Part shown: in pieces, positions 1 to 5,374 of the stretch
Layout: each line of letters opens with the position of its first letter
Position numbering within the stretch: the stretch's first letter is position 1
Origin: Vulcanimicrobiota bacterium
Lineage (GTDB): Bacteria; Vulcanimicrobiota; Vulcanimicrobiia; Vulcanimicrobiales; Vulcanimicrobiaceae
Direction: 5' to 3'
Length of the DNA stretch: 5,374 bases
Assembly (NCBI GenBank): GCA_019245995.1
Contig: JAFAQW010000290.1
Span: 1 to 5,374, forward strand
Translations under genes and position numbers: made by a program
The notes under the pieces: generated by a model
Told to the model about the DNA's origin: nothing
Databases searched by the model: none
What the model saw: only the letters and a program-made list of their open reading frames with translations

Positions 1-1
1 G

Positions 2-526
2 TGGATCGTCTCCCGCGTGCTGGCACACCAGGAACGAATGGAGATGCTGCGCCATGGCATCGTGCCGCCGCCGAACGCGAGGGAGATGCGCAAGGCCATA
101 AAGTACGGCTGGGCCCCCGGCGCGACGCCGCCACCGGGCGCGATGCCGAACCAATACTTCTTCGGTAACGAGCTGTACGCGCAGCAGCAGCTTCGCCGCG
201 GCATCCAAGTGGCGCTCGTCGGCTTCGCGCTGCTCCTGGGCCTCGGCTTCATCGGTTACCGGGGCGACGGCCAGTACGTCTACGGACCCTGGCTGCTCGG
301 CGGGTTGATTCCGATGTTCGTCGGCATCGCGCAGATCATCGGCGCGGTGATGAGCGGTGCGACCTTCGGGCCGCCTCAGCCGCGAGCACAGTTCGGACCA
401 CAGCCCAACGGAGCCGAAGCGGAAGCGCAACCCTCCGGTACTGCGAGCGGCATGCCGCCCGGGCCGACCTACGGGGGTTGGCGCCCCGGACCGATTCCAG
501 AAATAAAGAAACCTCCGTCGCCATAA
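2..526 (+). CDS. Small two-helix membrane protein of unknown function, 5' end missing
   Basis: The reading frame is open to the left edge of the window, so the gene almost certainly begins upstream. An internal GTG at 17 has no ribosome binding site in front of it and is unlikely to be the start. Numbering from that GTG, residues 1-20 hold a charged stretch, HQERMEMLRHGIVPPP, of a kind that often follows an N-terminal membrane anchor in small bacterial membrane proteins; the residues before it (WIVSRVL) could be the end of such an anchor. Two hydrophobic segments follow at about 63-80 and 89-113, and then a Pro/Gly/Ala-rich, probably disordered tail to residue 169. The pattern suggests an inner-membrane protein with cytosolic ends, but I do not recognise a family with a known function. 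It ends 6 nt before a strong terminator hairpin, so it is the last gene of its transcription unit. Confidence 0.75.
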   Translation, partial: WIVSRVLAHQERMEMLRHGIVPPPNAREMRKAIKYGWAPGATPPPGAMPNQYFFGNELYAQQQLRRGIQVALVGFALLLGLGFIGYRGDGQYVYGPWLLGGLIPMFVGIAQIIGAVMSGATFGPPQPRAQFGPQPNGAEAEAQPSGTASGMPPGPTYGGWRPGPIPEIKKPPSP

Positions 527-564
527 AAAAAGCCGCCGGTCGATCGACCGGCGGCCTCGTTTTT
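525..564. terminator. Bidirectional intrinsic terminator between convergent genes
   Basis: A perfect 24-bp palindrome at 532-555 can fold as a 10-bp GC-rich stem (GCCGCCGGTC / GACCGGCGGC) with a GATC loop. On the plus strand it is followed after CTCG by five T (560-564). On the minus strand the seven A at 525-531 give a U-tract directly after the stem. It therefore has the form of a Rho-independent terminator in both directions. It serves the membrane-protein gene ending at 526 and the small minus-strand gene ending at 580, and it would separate both from each other's transcription. Confidence 0.9.
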
Positions 565-579
565 AGGATAAAGACGATG

Positions 580-720
580 CTATTTGCAGGAGACCAAGGC
601 CATTGCCCAACCGGCGGCCGTGCGAGTCCTGACCAGATAGCCGTCTGCAGTCCGATCGTAAACCTGGTAGCCCGCTCTCAGTGCGTCGGCTAGCGATTTG
701 AAGACGATAAGACCTGCCAT
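580..720 (-). CDS. Small 46-residue protein of unknown function, divergent from the pyr operon
   Basis: The frame runs from ATG (720-718) to TAG (582-580) and encodes 46 residues, beginning MAGLIVFKSLADALRAGYQV and ending in MALVSCK. It has six Lys/Arg against three Asp, no clear membrane segment or signal peptide, and a probable short helix (SLADALRAG) followed by strand-like stretches (YQVYDR, GYLVRTRT, WAMALVS). One cysteine lies at position 45. The case for a real gene comes from its context. A near-perfect Shine-Dalgarno (AAAGGAGG) ends 8 nt before the ATG, a promoter with 17-bp spacing lies just upstream, and a hairpin with a U-tract begins 24 nt after the stop. It is convergent with the upstream membrane-protein gene and divergent from pyrK. 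I do not recognise the family and do not propose a function. Confidence 0.75.
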   Translation of the reverse strand: MAGLIVFKSLADALRAGYQVYDRTADGYLVRTRTAAGWAMALVSCK

Positions 721-728
721 CTGGGGAC

Positions 729-736
729 CCTCCTTT
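729..736 (-). promoter_or_regulatory. Strong Shine-Dalgarno of the 46-residue gene
   Basis: Read on the minus strand this is AAAGGAGG, an almost full complement of the 16S rRNA 3' end. Eight nucleotides separate it from the ATG at 720, which is near the optimum. It is by far the strongest ribosome binding site in the window and decides the start of the small gene. Confidence 0.85.
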
Positions 737-739
737 CCC

Positions 740-768
740 TCGTATTTACGCTCTCTATACAGTATAAC
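740..768 (+). promoter_or_regulatory. Possible promoter of the pyr operon (weak)
   Basis: TATAAC at 763-768 is a fair -10 hexamer for the plus strand and would give a start near 775 and a leader of about 50 nt before pyrK. The -35 position at 17-bp spacing (TCGTAT, 740-745) is poor, so an activator, another sigma factor or a different site may be used. The -10 lies on the same short palindrome (756-766) as the -10 of the divergent small gene. No attenuator hairpin and no recognisable PyrR-type leader is visible between here and pyrK. Confidence 0.3.
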
Positions 769-782
769 GAGCGAAGTAGCAA
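754..782 (-). promoter_or_regulatory. Sigma-70-type promoter of the 46-residue gene
   Basis: On the minus strand, TTGCTA (782-777) matches the -35 consensus at four of six bases and TATAGA (759-754) matches the -10 consensus at four of six, separated by exactly 17 bp. Transcription would start near 747, leaving a leader of about 25 nt that contains the Shine-Dalgarno. Assignment is by pattern only. Confidence 0.6.
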
Positions 783-827
783 GACCGTGCAGCCCATTTC
801 GGAGATTTTCCTAAGAATTTGTTGAAA

Positions 828-1661
828 ATGCCTGAAGAGATGGCGACGACCAGTCACGCGGGCGTTTATGCGACGAGAGTGATCGAACGCCGCGAACTCG
901 CGAAAGACGTGGTGTTGCTTCGGCTCGACGCGCCCGGGCTTGCAGAAGCCACGCGGCCGGGGCAGTACGTGATGGCGATTCCGCCGAGCGGCGAGGCGGC
1001 TGCGACGGCGCTCGCCATCTACGAAGCAGAAGGCAAGCGAATAAGCCTTTTGTTTTTCATCATGGGCCGGCGAACCCAAGAGCTCTCAGCACTCGGTTCG
1101 GGGGACTGCTTGAGTATGCTCGGACCACTCGGCAACGGATTCGACTGCTCGGGCGATCCGCGCGACGCGGCGATCGTCGCGGGTGGCGTCGGCATCGCGT
1201 CGGTGCTGCTCTGCGCGCAAGCGTTGCTGCGCGCGCGTGCGCGCGTGCGGCTCTTCTACGGCGCACGAACGAGGGAGCTTGTCGTCGATGCCCAACGTTT
1301 CCGCGATGCCGGCTGCGATGTAATTGTGACGACGGACGACGGAACGCTGGGAATGCAGGGCATGGTTACCGACGCACTCGCGCTGGCGCCCGAACCGGAT
1401 ATGATCTTCGCGTGCGGACCGACCCCGATGTTGCGCAGCGTCGCGCGCATCGCCGCCGATCGCCGCGTGCGCGCACAACTCGCACTGGAGGAAACGTTTG
1501 GATGCGGGGTGGGGGCGTGCTGGGGATGCGTCGTGGCGTTGGCCGGCGACTCCATGCAGGCACCGAATTTCCCGGGCGCCGCGCGCGGCGGTAGCGACAT
1601 TGCCTACGCGCGCATTTGTCGAGAAGGGCCCGTCTTTTGGGCGCACGAGCTGCGCTGGTGA
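828..1661 (+). CDS. pyrK: Dihydroorotate dehydrogenase B, FAD/[2Fe-2S] electron transfer subunit PyrK
   Basis: PyrK pairs with PyrD in the class 1B enzyme and passes electrons from dihydroorotate to NAD+ through a [2Fe-2S] cluster and FAD. The protein is about 277 residues, slightly longer than usual. An N-terminal ferredoxin-reductase-like barrel contains RPGQYVM (43-49) and GPLGNGF (99-105). The nucleotide-binding domain follows, with GGVGIAS (119-125) and CGPTPM (196-201). The cluster is bound by Cys226, Cys231 and Cys234 (C-x4-C-x2-C) and Cys264 in ICREGPVF, the standard PyrK arrangement. Unusually, the FAD-binding Arg-Pro-x-Ser motif is replaced by TALAI (60-64), and the proline after the Gly-rich loop is Ser125. 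The start is uncertain: ATG 828, ATG 840 and TTG 819 are all in frame and none has a good ribosome binding site. The stop shares its A with the pyrD start. Confidence 0.92.
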   Translation: MPEEMATTSHAGVYATRVIERRELAKDVVLLRLDAPGLAEATRPGQYVMAIPPSGEAAATALAIYEAEGKRISLLFFIMGRRTQELSALGSGDCLSMLGPLGNGFDCSGDPRDAAIVAGGVGIASVLLCAQALLRARARVRLFYGARTRELVVDAQRFRDAGCDVIVTTDDGTLGMQGMVTDALALAPEPDMIFACGPTPMLRSVARIAADRRVRAQLALEETFGCGVGACWGCVVALAGDSMQAPNFPGAARGGSDIAYARICREGPVFWAHELRW

Positions 1662-2617
1662 TGGTGCGGCCGAGCCTGGCGGTGCGGCTGGGCTCGTTGG
1701 AACTGGCCTATCCGACGCTTATGGGCAGCGGATGTTACGGATCGGGTGCAGAGTACGCGCCCTTTGCAGATCTGTCGAAAGTCGGCGCCATCGTTTTGAA
1801 AAGCGTGACGCGCGCGCCGCGTCTCGGCAATGCCATGCCGCGACTGGTGCACACGCCGGCCGGCATGCTGAACGCGATCGGGCTGCAGAACCCCGGCATC
1901 GACTGGTATTTGGAACGGGAACTCCATAAGTACGCGGATCGTCCGTGCAAGATTATTGGAAGCGTCGCGGGATTCTCTGTGGACGACTACGCGTTCGTGT
2001 GCGAGCGGTTAGCCGCGCGTGACGAGATCGCGGCCGTCGAGCTCAACGTTTCGTGCCCCAATGTCGACCGGGAAGGAGCGACGTTCGGATGCGACGCGTC
2101 CTTGACCGCGTCGGTCGTGCGCGCCGCGCGTGCCACCACGACGAAACCGTTGATCGTCAAGCTTTCCCCGAACGTCACCGACATTACGGCCGTGGCCCGC
2201 GAGGCTGAGGATGCCGGCGCCGACGCGTTGGGCGTCATCAACACCGTTCGCGGTATGGCGATCGACGTCGAGCGGTGGAAACCTCGTCTGGCAAACATCA
2301 GCGGCGGCCTCTCCGGCCCCGCGATTCGCCCGATCGCGGTGCTCGCGGTGTACGAAGTTGCCCAAGCGGTCAAGATTCCAATCGTCGGGCAGGGGGGCAT
2401 CGAAACCGTGACCGACGCGTTGGAATTTTTCTTGGCGGGTGCGGCCGCCGTCTCGATCGGAACGGCCAACTTCACCGATCCTCGCATTCCCCAGCGCATC
2501 GTGGAGGAGCTCGAGACGTATCTTGCGCGGCGTAACGTCGCTTCGCTGTCGGAAATCGTCGGCAAGGCGAACGTTGCGTTCTCGACGCCGCATCAGTATG
2601 AAGGCGACGAGGGATAG
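1661..2617 (+). CDS. pyrD: Dihydroorotate dehydrogenase B, catalytic FMN subunit PyrD (class 1B)
   Basis: This cytosolic FMN enzyme oxidises dihydroorotate to orotate, the fourth step of pyrimidine synthesis, and hands electrons to PyrK. The 318-residue product is a full-length class 1 TIM barrel. Visible landmarks are GSGCYGSG near the N-terminus, Lys47 in LKSVT, the substrate segment TPAGMLNAIGLQNPG, the catalytic-base cysteine Cys132 in ELNVSCPN, Lys167 in VKLSPN, NTVRGMAID, GGLSGPAI from 215, GQGGI from 243 and the phosphate-binding AAAVSIGTANF. Cysteine as the base, rather than serine, marks class 1, and the adjacent pyrK marks subtype 1B. I chose ATG 1661 because it forms a TGATG overlap with the pyrK stop and puts the conserved N-terminus at the usual distance; translational coupling of the two subunits is likely. 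Its own Shine-Dalgarno is weak. Confidence 0.97.
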   Translation: MVRPSLAVRLGSLELAYPTLMGSGCYGSGAEYAPFADLSKVGAIVLKSVTRAPRLGNAMPRLVHTPAGMLNAIGLQNPGIDWYLERELHKYADRPCKIIGSVAGFSVDDYAFVCERLAARDEIAAVELNVSCPNVDREGATFGCDASLTASVVRAARATTTKPLIVKLSPNVTDITAVAREAEDAGADALGVINTVRGMAIDVERWKPRLANISGGLSGPAIRPIAVLAVYEVAQAVKIPIVGQGGIETVTDALEFFLAGAAAVSIGTANFTDPRIPQRIVEELETYLARRNVASLSEIVGKANVAFSTPHQYEGDEG

Positions 2618-2622
2618 GCACG

Positions 2623-3333
2623 ATGGCGCAGCTGATCGTGGCCATCGACGTCCCGGATGCGGCCCGCGCGGAGTCGCTCGTCGACGAACTGTACGAGCTG
2701 GACGTGATCGTCAAGATCGGATTGGAAGCGCTATACGGCTATGCCGAACGGATACTCTCCTACTGTGAAGCGCGCGACGTGCGAACGTTTATCGATGCGA
2801 AGCTGCACGATATTCCTCGCACGGTGGCGGCGGCGGTGTCGCAACTCGTGCGGCCCAACGTGCACATCCTCAATGTCCACGCGTTGGGCGGACTGGAGAT
2901 GATGCGTGCGGCGGTGGACGCATCGGCGGAGCGAGCCGCCGCACTGGGGAGCACGGCGCCGCACGTTTTTGCCGTGACGGTTCTTACCAGCATCGCCGCG
3001 GAAGATCTCAACGAACTGGGGCTACAGGGCGGCCCCGCGGAGAACGCCATTCGCCTGGCGGCGCTCGCGCGCGACGCGGGCTGTTCCGGCGTGGTTTGCA
3101 GCGCACGCGAAGTGCGCGATCTCAAGGCGTTTTTCGGCGAGGATTTTCTGACGCTCACTCCCGGAATTCGCCCGACGGGCGAGGCCCACGGCGATCAGAA
3201 GCGCGTCACGACGCCGGCCCAAGCGGTGGAGGCCGGCGCAGATTATCTCGTCGTGGGCCGACCCATCGTCGAGGCGGCCGATCCGCGAGGCGCTGCGCGC
3301 GCCATCCTCGACGAGATGGCTGTTCGCGCGTGA
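2623..3333 (+). CDS. pyrF: Orotidine 5'-phosphate decarboxylase
   Basis: PyrF decarboxylates OMP to UMP, the last step of the pathway, without a cofactor. The 236-residue length is typical of the bacterial group with a single TIM barrel. Substrate and catalytic residues are all in place: Asp9 in AIDVPD, Lys31 in VKIG, and the Asp58-x-Lys60-x2-Asp63 motif in FIDAKLHDIP. Further conserved parts are NVHALGG, VTVLTS, the phosphate loop with PGIRP (180-184) and VGRPI with Arg213 near the C-terminus. The gene starts 5 nt after the pyrD stop, with GAGGG at 2609-2613 as ribosome binding site 9 nt before the ATG; it is the only non-overlapping junction in the operon. Its end overlaps the start of pyrE by 4 nt. 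Confidence 0.97.
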   Translation: MAQLIVAIDVPDAARAESLVDELYELDVIVKIGLEALYGYAERILSYCEARDVRTFIDAKLHDIPRTVAAAVSQLVRPNVHILNVHALGGLEMMRAAVDASAERAAALGSTAPHVFAVTVLTSIAAEDLNELGLQGGPAENAIRLAALARDAGCSGVVCSAREVRDLKAFFGEDFLTLTPGIRPTGEAHGDQKRVTTPAQAVEAGADYLVVGRPIVEAADPRGAARAILDEMAVRA

Positions 3334-3902
3334 GCGCGCAAACGGATTTGGAGCGGCTGCTCGTCGAGCGGGGAGCGCTGTTGGACGGGCATTTCATGCT
3401 GAGCTCCGGCCGCCACAGCGGCCGGTTCATACAAAAGTTCCGCGTGCTGGAAGACCCGGCGCTGTTGGAATGGCCGGCGCGTGCCATCGCGCGCCATTTT
3501 GAGCCGTCGGAGCCGACGATCGTCGTCGGCGCGGCCGTCGGCGGCATTCTGCTCGCATACGAAGTCGCGCGCCATCTGCGAACGAAAGCCATGTTCACGG
3601 AGAAAGTCAACGGCATCGCGACGCTGCGTCGCGGCTTTGCATTGCATCCCTCCGACCGCGCCCTCGTCGTCGAAGACGTGATCACGACTGGCCTTTCGGT
3701 GCGCGAGACGCTCGGCGTCGTGCGCGCGGCCGGGACGCAAGCGATCGGCGTCGGCGCCATGGTGATTCGCGAGCCGATCGCGTTGCCCGTACCGGTGTAC
3801 GCCGTGTTGGAGCTGCCGCTGGATTCGTACGCGCCGGATGCCTGTCCGCACTGTGCTTCCGGCGATCCTTTGAGCGATCCGGGTTCGCGCCGGGCAGGAT
3901 GA
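3330..3902 (+). CDS. pyrE: Orotate phosphoribosyltransferase
   Basis: PyrE joins orotate and PRPP to make OMP, the substrate of PyrF. The 190-residue protein is a type I phosphoribosyltransferase. The N-terminal hood contains GALLDGHFMLSSGRHSGRF, which positions orotate. The PRPP-binding loop is LVVEDVITTG (112-121), with the acidic pair Glu115-Asp116. The C-terminal YAPDACPHCASGDPL, with its Cys-Pro-x-Cys pair, is characteristic of the OPRTase subfamily common outside proteobacteria and resembles a metal-site remnant, but its role is unclear to me. I chose GTG 3330, which overlaps the pyrF stop as GTGA, because the conserved N-terminus begins there; the frame is open further upstream, but that would lie inside pyrF. 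Coupled translation from pyrF is likely since no strong Shine-Dalgarno is seen. Confidence 0.95.
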   Translation: MSAQTDLERLLVERGALLDGHFMLSSGRHSGRFIQKFRVLEDPALLEWPARAIARHFEPSEPTIVVGAAVGGILLAYEVARHLRTKAMFTEKVNGIATLRRGFALHPSDRALVVEDVITTGLSVRETLGVVRAAGTQAIGVGAMVIREPIALPVPVYAVLELPLDSYAPDACPHCASGDPLSDPGSRRAG

Positions 3903-4375
3903 GCGGCGTTCAAATCGTCCGCAGCGGCGGTCTGGAGGCCGAGGCCGATCGTTCGTTCATCGAGCGCTTAGGAAGGCGCGCTGCGATTTCGAGCGTTGGC
4001 TCCTTGCGCTCCGTGCCCGAGGCCTTCGTGATCGGTGCCTTCGATCGTCTGATGGAGATCGTGGAAGTACAGTCGCACGTGACACTGGTCGCGCACAGCG
4101 ACGGACGTCGCGTCGGATTTTTGCTTATGCTCGACGGCTTGCCCGATGAGGTGACGGCGCTTCCCCAGGCGTTCGTGGCGTACATGGCCGTCGAGCCCGA
4201 TTTTCGCAACCGCGGCGTTGGACGCGCGTTGCTGCAAGCGGCCGAAGCGGAGGCGCGTGGGCGCGGCTTGCCGCACATGGCGTTGATGGTGACCGAAGAG
4301 AACCACGCCGCGCGGCGCCTTTACGAGCGCAGTGGTTTTCAGACCGAACGGCGGCTGCTGTGCAAACCGCTCTAA
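3899..4375 (+). CDS. GNAT-family N-acetyltransferase, substrate unknown
   Basis: The 158-residue protein has a single Gcn5-related acetyltransferase fold. The acetyl-CoA pyrophosphate loop is RNRGVG (103-108) after the strand AYMAVEPDF, followed by the helix ALLQAAEAEARGRG. The final motif ENHAARRLYERSGF is typical of this family, in which the Asn and Tyr lie near the acetyl-CoA thiol. The N-terminal half, which sets acceptor specificity, shows nothing I can link to a substrate, so amino acids, small amines, antibiotics or protein N-termini all remain possible. It starts at ATG 3899, overlapping the pyrE stop by 4 nt (ATGA), so it is probably co-translated with the pyr genes. A role in pyrimidine synthesis is not implied by any known pathway. 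Confidence 0.9.
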   Translation: MSGVQIVRSGGLEAEADRSFIERLGRRAAISSVGSLRSVPEAFVIGAFDRLMEIVEVQSHVTLVAHSDGRRVGFLLMLDGLPDEVTALPQAFVAYMAVEPDFRNRGVGRALLQAAEAEARGRGLPHMALMVTEENHAARRLYERSGFQTERRLLCKPL

Positions 4376-5374
4376 CTCCGAGCGCGTGGCGACGAGTCGC
4401 GTGGATCGCCGCGGGCATCGCCGTCGCCGTGCTGGCGCTGTGGTTCGCGTCTCGTATTCCCAAGACGATTTCGATCTTTCTGATCGCCGCCTTTATCGCT
4501 TTCGGGGTGCAGCCGATCGCGGGGCGGCTCGAACGCCGCATGCCCAAGTGGTCGGCCGTCGCGATCGTCTTCTTCGGATTGCTGGTTCTGGTGTCGGTCT
4601 TCATGGTGATCGTCGTGCCTCTGACGATCAGTCAAAGCCAGCTCCTGGCCGCCAACATTCCGTCATACGCGGCGGCCGTCCAGGGGTGGCTCGCAGCGTT
4701 CGAGACTTCGCTCCAGACGCACTTCCCGACGTTGAAGTTGCCGCCCTTGAGTTTCGCGCGCATCGGCGGCGCGCAGATGGCTGCGTGGATCACCGGCGCC
4801 GTCACGTCGCTCGGCGCCATTGCGATCAACACGGTGACGGCGCTGTTCATCGCGTTTTCGGCGATCATCCTTTCGGTGTTTTTCTTGTTGAACGACACGC
4901 AGATCGCCGAGGGTTTTACCGCCCTCTTTCCGGCGAACAAGCGGCAGACGGCGCGCAAGCTCGCCGCCGAGATCACCGAGGTCTTCGGCAGTTACATCTC
5001 GGGTCAGGTGATCGTGAGCGCGATCACCGGTGCGGTGATCGCTTTGGCCACGACGCTCCTCGGTTTCAAATTCTCCCTCATCGTCGGCATCATCTCGGCA
5101 ATTGCCTACGCGATTCCGATCATCGGCATGCTCATCGCCGAGATCATCGCGATTCCGCTCTGCGCGCCGCAGGGACTCTGGATGGTCGTTTGGGTGCAGG
5201 TTGTGATGTTCGGCATGGCGCGCATCAGCGACAACGTGCTGGTCCCCAAGATCATGGGCCAGTCGGTCGGCGTGTCGCCCATCGGTGCGATGTTCGCGGT
5301 GTTTGCGGGCGGAGAGCTCTTCGGCGTCCCGGGACTGATCTTGGGGATTCCCGCTGCGGCGCTCATCAAGATAC
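4360..5374 (+). CDS. AI-2E (PerM/TqsA) family membrane transporter, 3' end cut by the window
   Basis: The window contains 338 residues of a polytopic inner-membrane protein and no stop; family members usually have 340-380 residues, so little is missing. Hydrophobic segments lie at about 13-30, 36-50 and 65-87. A soluble stretch of about 50 residues and then further helices follow, as in the family. The landmarks are FFLLND (Asn178-Asp179), the GQVIVSAITG helix, the SAIAYAIPIIGM re-entrant-like stretch, and the signature ISDNVLVPKIMG (289-300) with GGELFG from 317. Members include the autoinducer-2 exporter TqsA, but others move sodium/protons or are uncharacterised, so the substrate is open. 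The start is inferred as GTG 4360, inside the acetyltransferase gene (16-nt overlap); there is no ATG in frame near the first helix and only a weak ribosome binding site. Confidence 0.9.
   Translation, partial: MQTALTPSAWRRVAWIAAGIAVAVLALWFASRIPKTISIFLIAAFIAFGVQPIAGRLERRMPKWSAVAIVFFGLLVLVSVFMVIVVPLTISQSQLLAANIPSYAAAVQGWLAAFETSLQTHFPTLKLPPLSFARIGGAQMAAWITGAVTSLGAIAINTVTALFIAFSAIILSVFFLLNDTQIAEGFTALFPANKRQTARKLAAEITEVFGSYISGQVIVSAITGAVIALATTLLGFKFSLIVGIISAIAYAIPIIGMLIAEIIAIPLCAPQGLWMVVWVQVVMFGMARISDNVLVPKIMGQSVGVSPIGAMFAVFAGGELFGVPGLILGIPAAALIKI

Noticed and set aside
478..693. Plus-strand open frame of 71 codons covering the terminator and the small gene.
   Set aside because: It starts inside the membrane-protein gene, reads through the terminator hairpin and is opposite a minus-strand gene with far better signals.
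819..827. TTG codons at 819 and 822 as starts for pyrK.
   Set aside because: They add only two or three residues, have no ribosome binding site at proper spacing, and an in-frame ATG follows at 828; the start remains uncertain nevertheless.
1220..1252. Run of GCGC/GTGCGC repeats that looks like low-complexity or Z-DNA-forming sequence.
   Set aside because: It encodes the Ala/Arg/Leu-rich helix of PyrK and is ordinary for GC-rich coding DNA.
1086..1646. Minus-strand open frame of 186 codons opposite pyrK.
   Set aside because: It is Arg/His/Ala-rich with no motif and no ribosome binding site, as expected for the antisense of a GC-rich gene that is clearly identified on the other strand.
1987..2593. 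Two overlapping long minus-strand open frames (about 190 codons each) opposite pyrD.
   Set aside because: Both are antisense shadows of a fully conserved pyrD; neither shows a domain or expression signal.
3406..3425. Inverted repeat CCGGCCGC-CACA-GCGGCCGG, an 8-bp perfect stem with 4-nt loop.
   Set aside because: It lies inside the conserved SSGRHSGRF coding segment of pyrE and has no T-tract after it; it is explained by codon choice in GC-rich DNA.
3206..3913. Minus-strand open frame of 235 codons opposite pyrE and the end of pyrF.
   Set aside because: It is Arg/Ser/Pro-rich without motifs, and pyrE on the plus strand explains the sequence.
4125..4604. Minus-strand open frame of 159 codons opposite the acetyltransferase/transporter junction.
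   Set aside because: It crosses two well-supported plus-strand genes and has no recognisable domain.
1..5374. Search for CRISPR repeats, tRNA or rRNA genes, insertion sequence ends or transposase fragments.
   Set aside because: I saw no spaced direct repeats, no tRNA-like cloverleaf and no transposase motif; the window is ordinary chromosomal coding DNA apart from the items listed.

Overview
The window is a stretch of GC-rich bacterial DNA, densely packed with genes. It carries most of the late part of de novo pyrimidine (UMP) synthesis in one plus-strand operon. The dihydroorotate dehydrogenase is the class 1B type (PyrD plus the iron-sulfur flavoprotein PyrK), which couples to NAD rather than quinone. 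PyrE is of the subfamily with a C-terminal Cys-Pro-x-Cys segment. Together with the base composition these fit a non-proteobacterial lineage; an uncultured phylum such as Eremiobacterota (WPS-2) is a guess, not something the sequence proves.

Layout. Positions 2-526 hold the 3' part of a gene for a small two-helix membrane protein with a Pro/Gly-rich tail; its beginning lies outside the window. Just after its stop is a strong hairpin (532-555) flanked by an A-tract on the left and a T-tract on the right, so it can end transcription from both sides. On the minus strand, 580-720 encodes a 46-residue protein with a very good ribosome binding site and a good sigma-70-type promoter; it runs convergently into the same terminator. 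The space between this small gene and pyrK (721-827) is a divergent promoter region with an 11-bp palindrome, TATACAGTATA, at its centre.

From 828 to the end of the window, six plus-strand genes follow one another with almost no spacing: pyrK, pyrD, pyrF, pyrE, a GNAT acetyltransferase and an AI-2E/PerM-family membrane protein (cut by the window end). Four of the five junctions overlap (1, 4, 4 and 16 nt); the fifth has a 5-nt gap. PyrK and PyrD together oxidise dihydroorotate to orotate, PyrE adds the ribose phosphate from PRPP to give OMP, and PyrF decarboxylates OMP to UMP. Genes for the earlier steps (carA, carB, pyrB, pyrC) and the regulator pyrR are not in the window. The acetyltransferase and the transporter-like gene have no obvious role in the pathway and seem to be co-transcribed passengers.

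Most notable for a second look: the unannotated-size 46-residue divergent gene with its complete set of expression signals, and a PyrK whose FAD-binding Arg-Pro-x-Ser motif is not recognisable although its iron-sulfur cysteines are intact.
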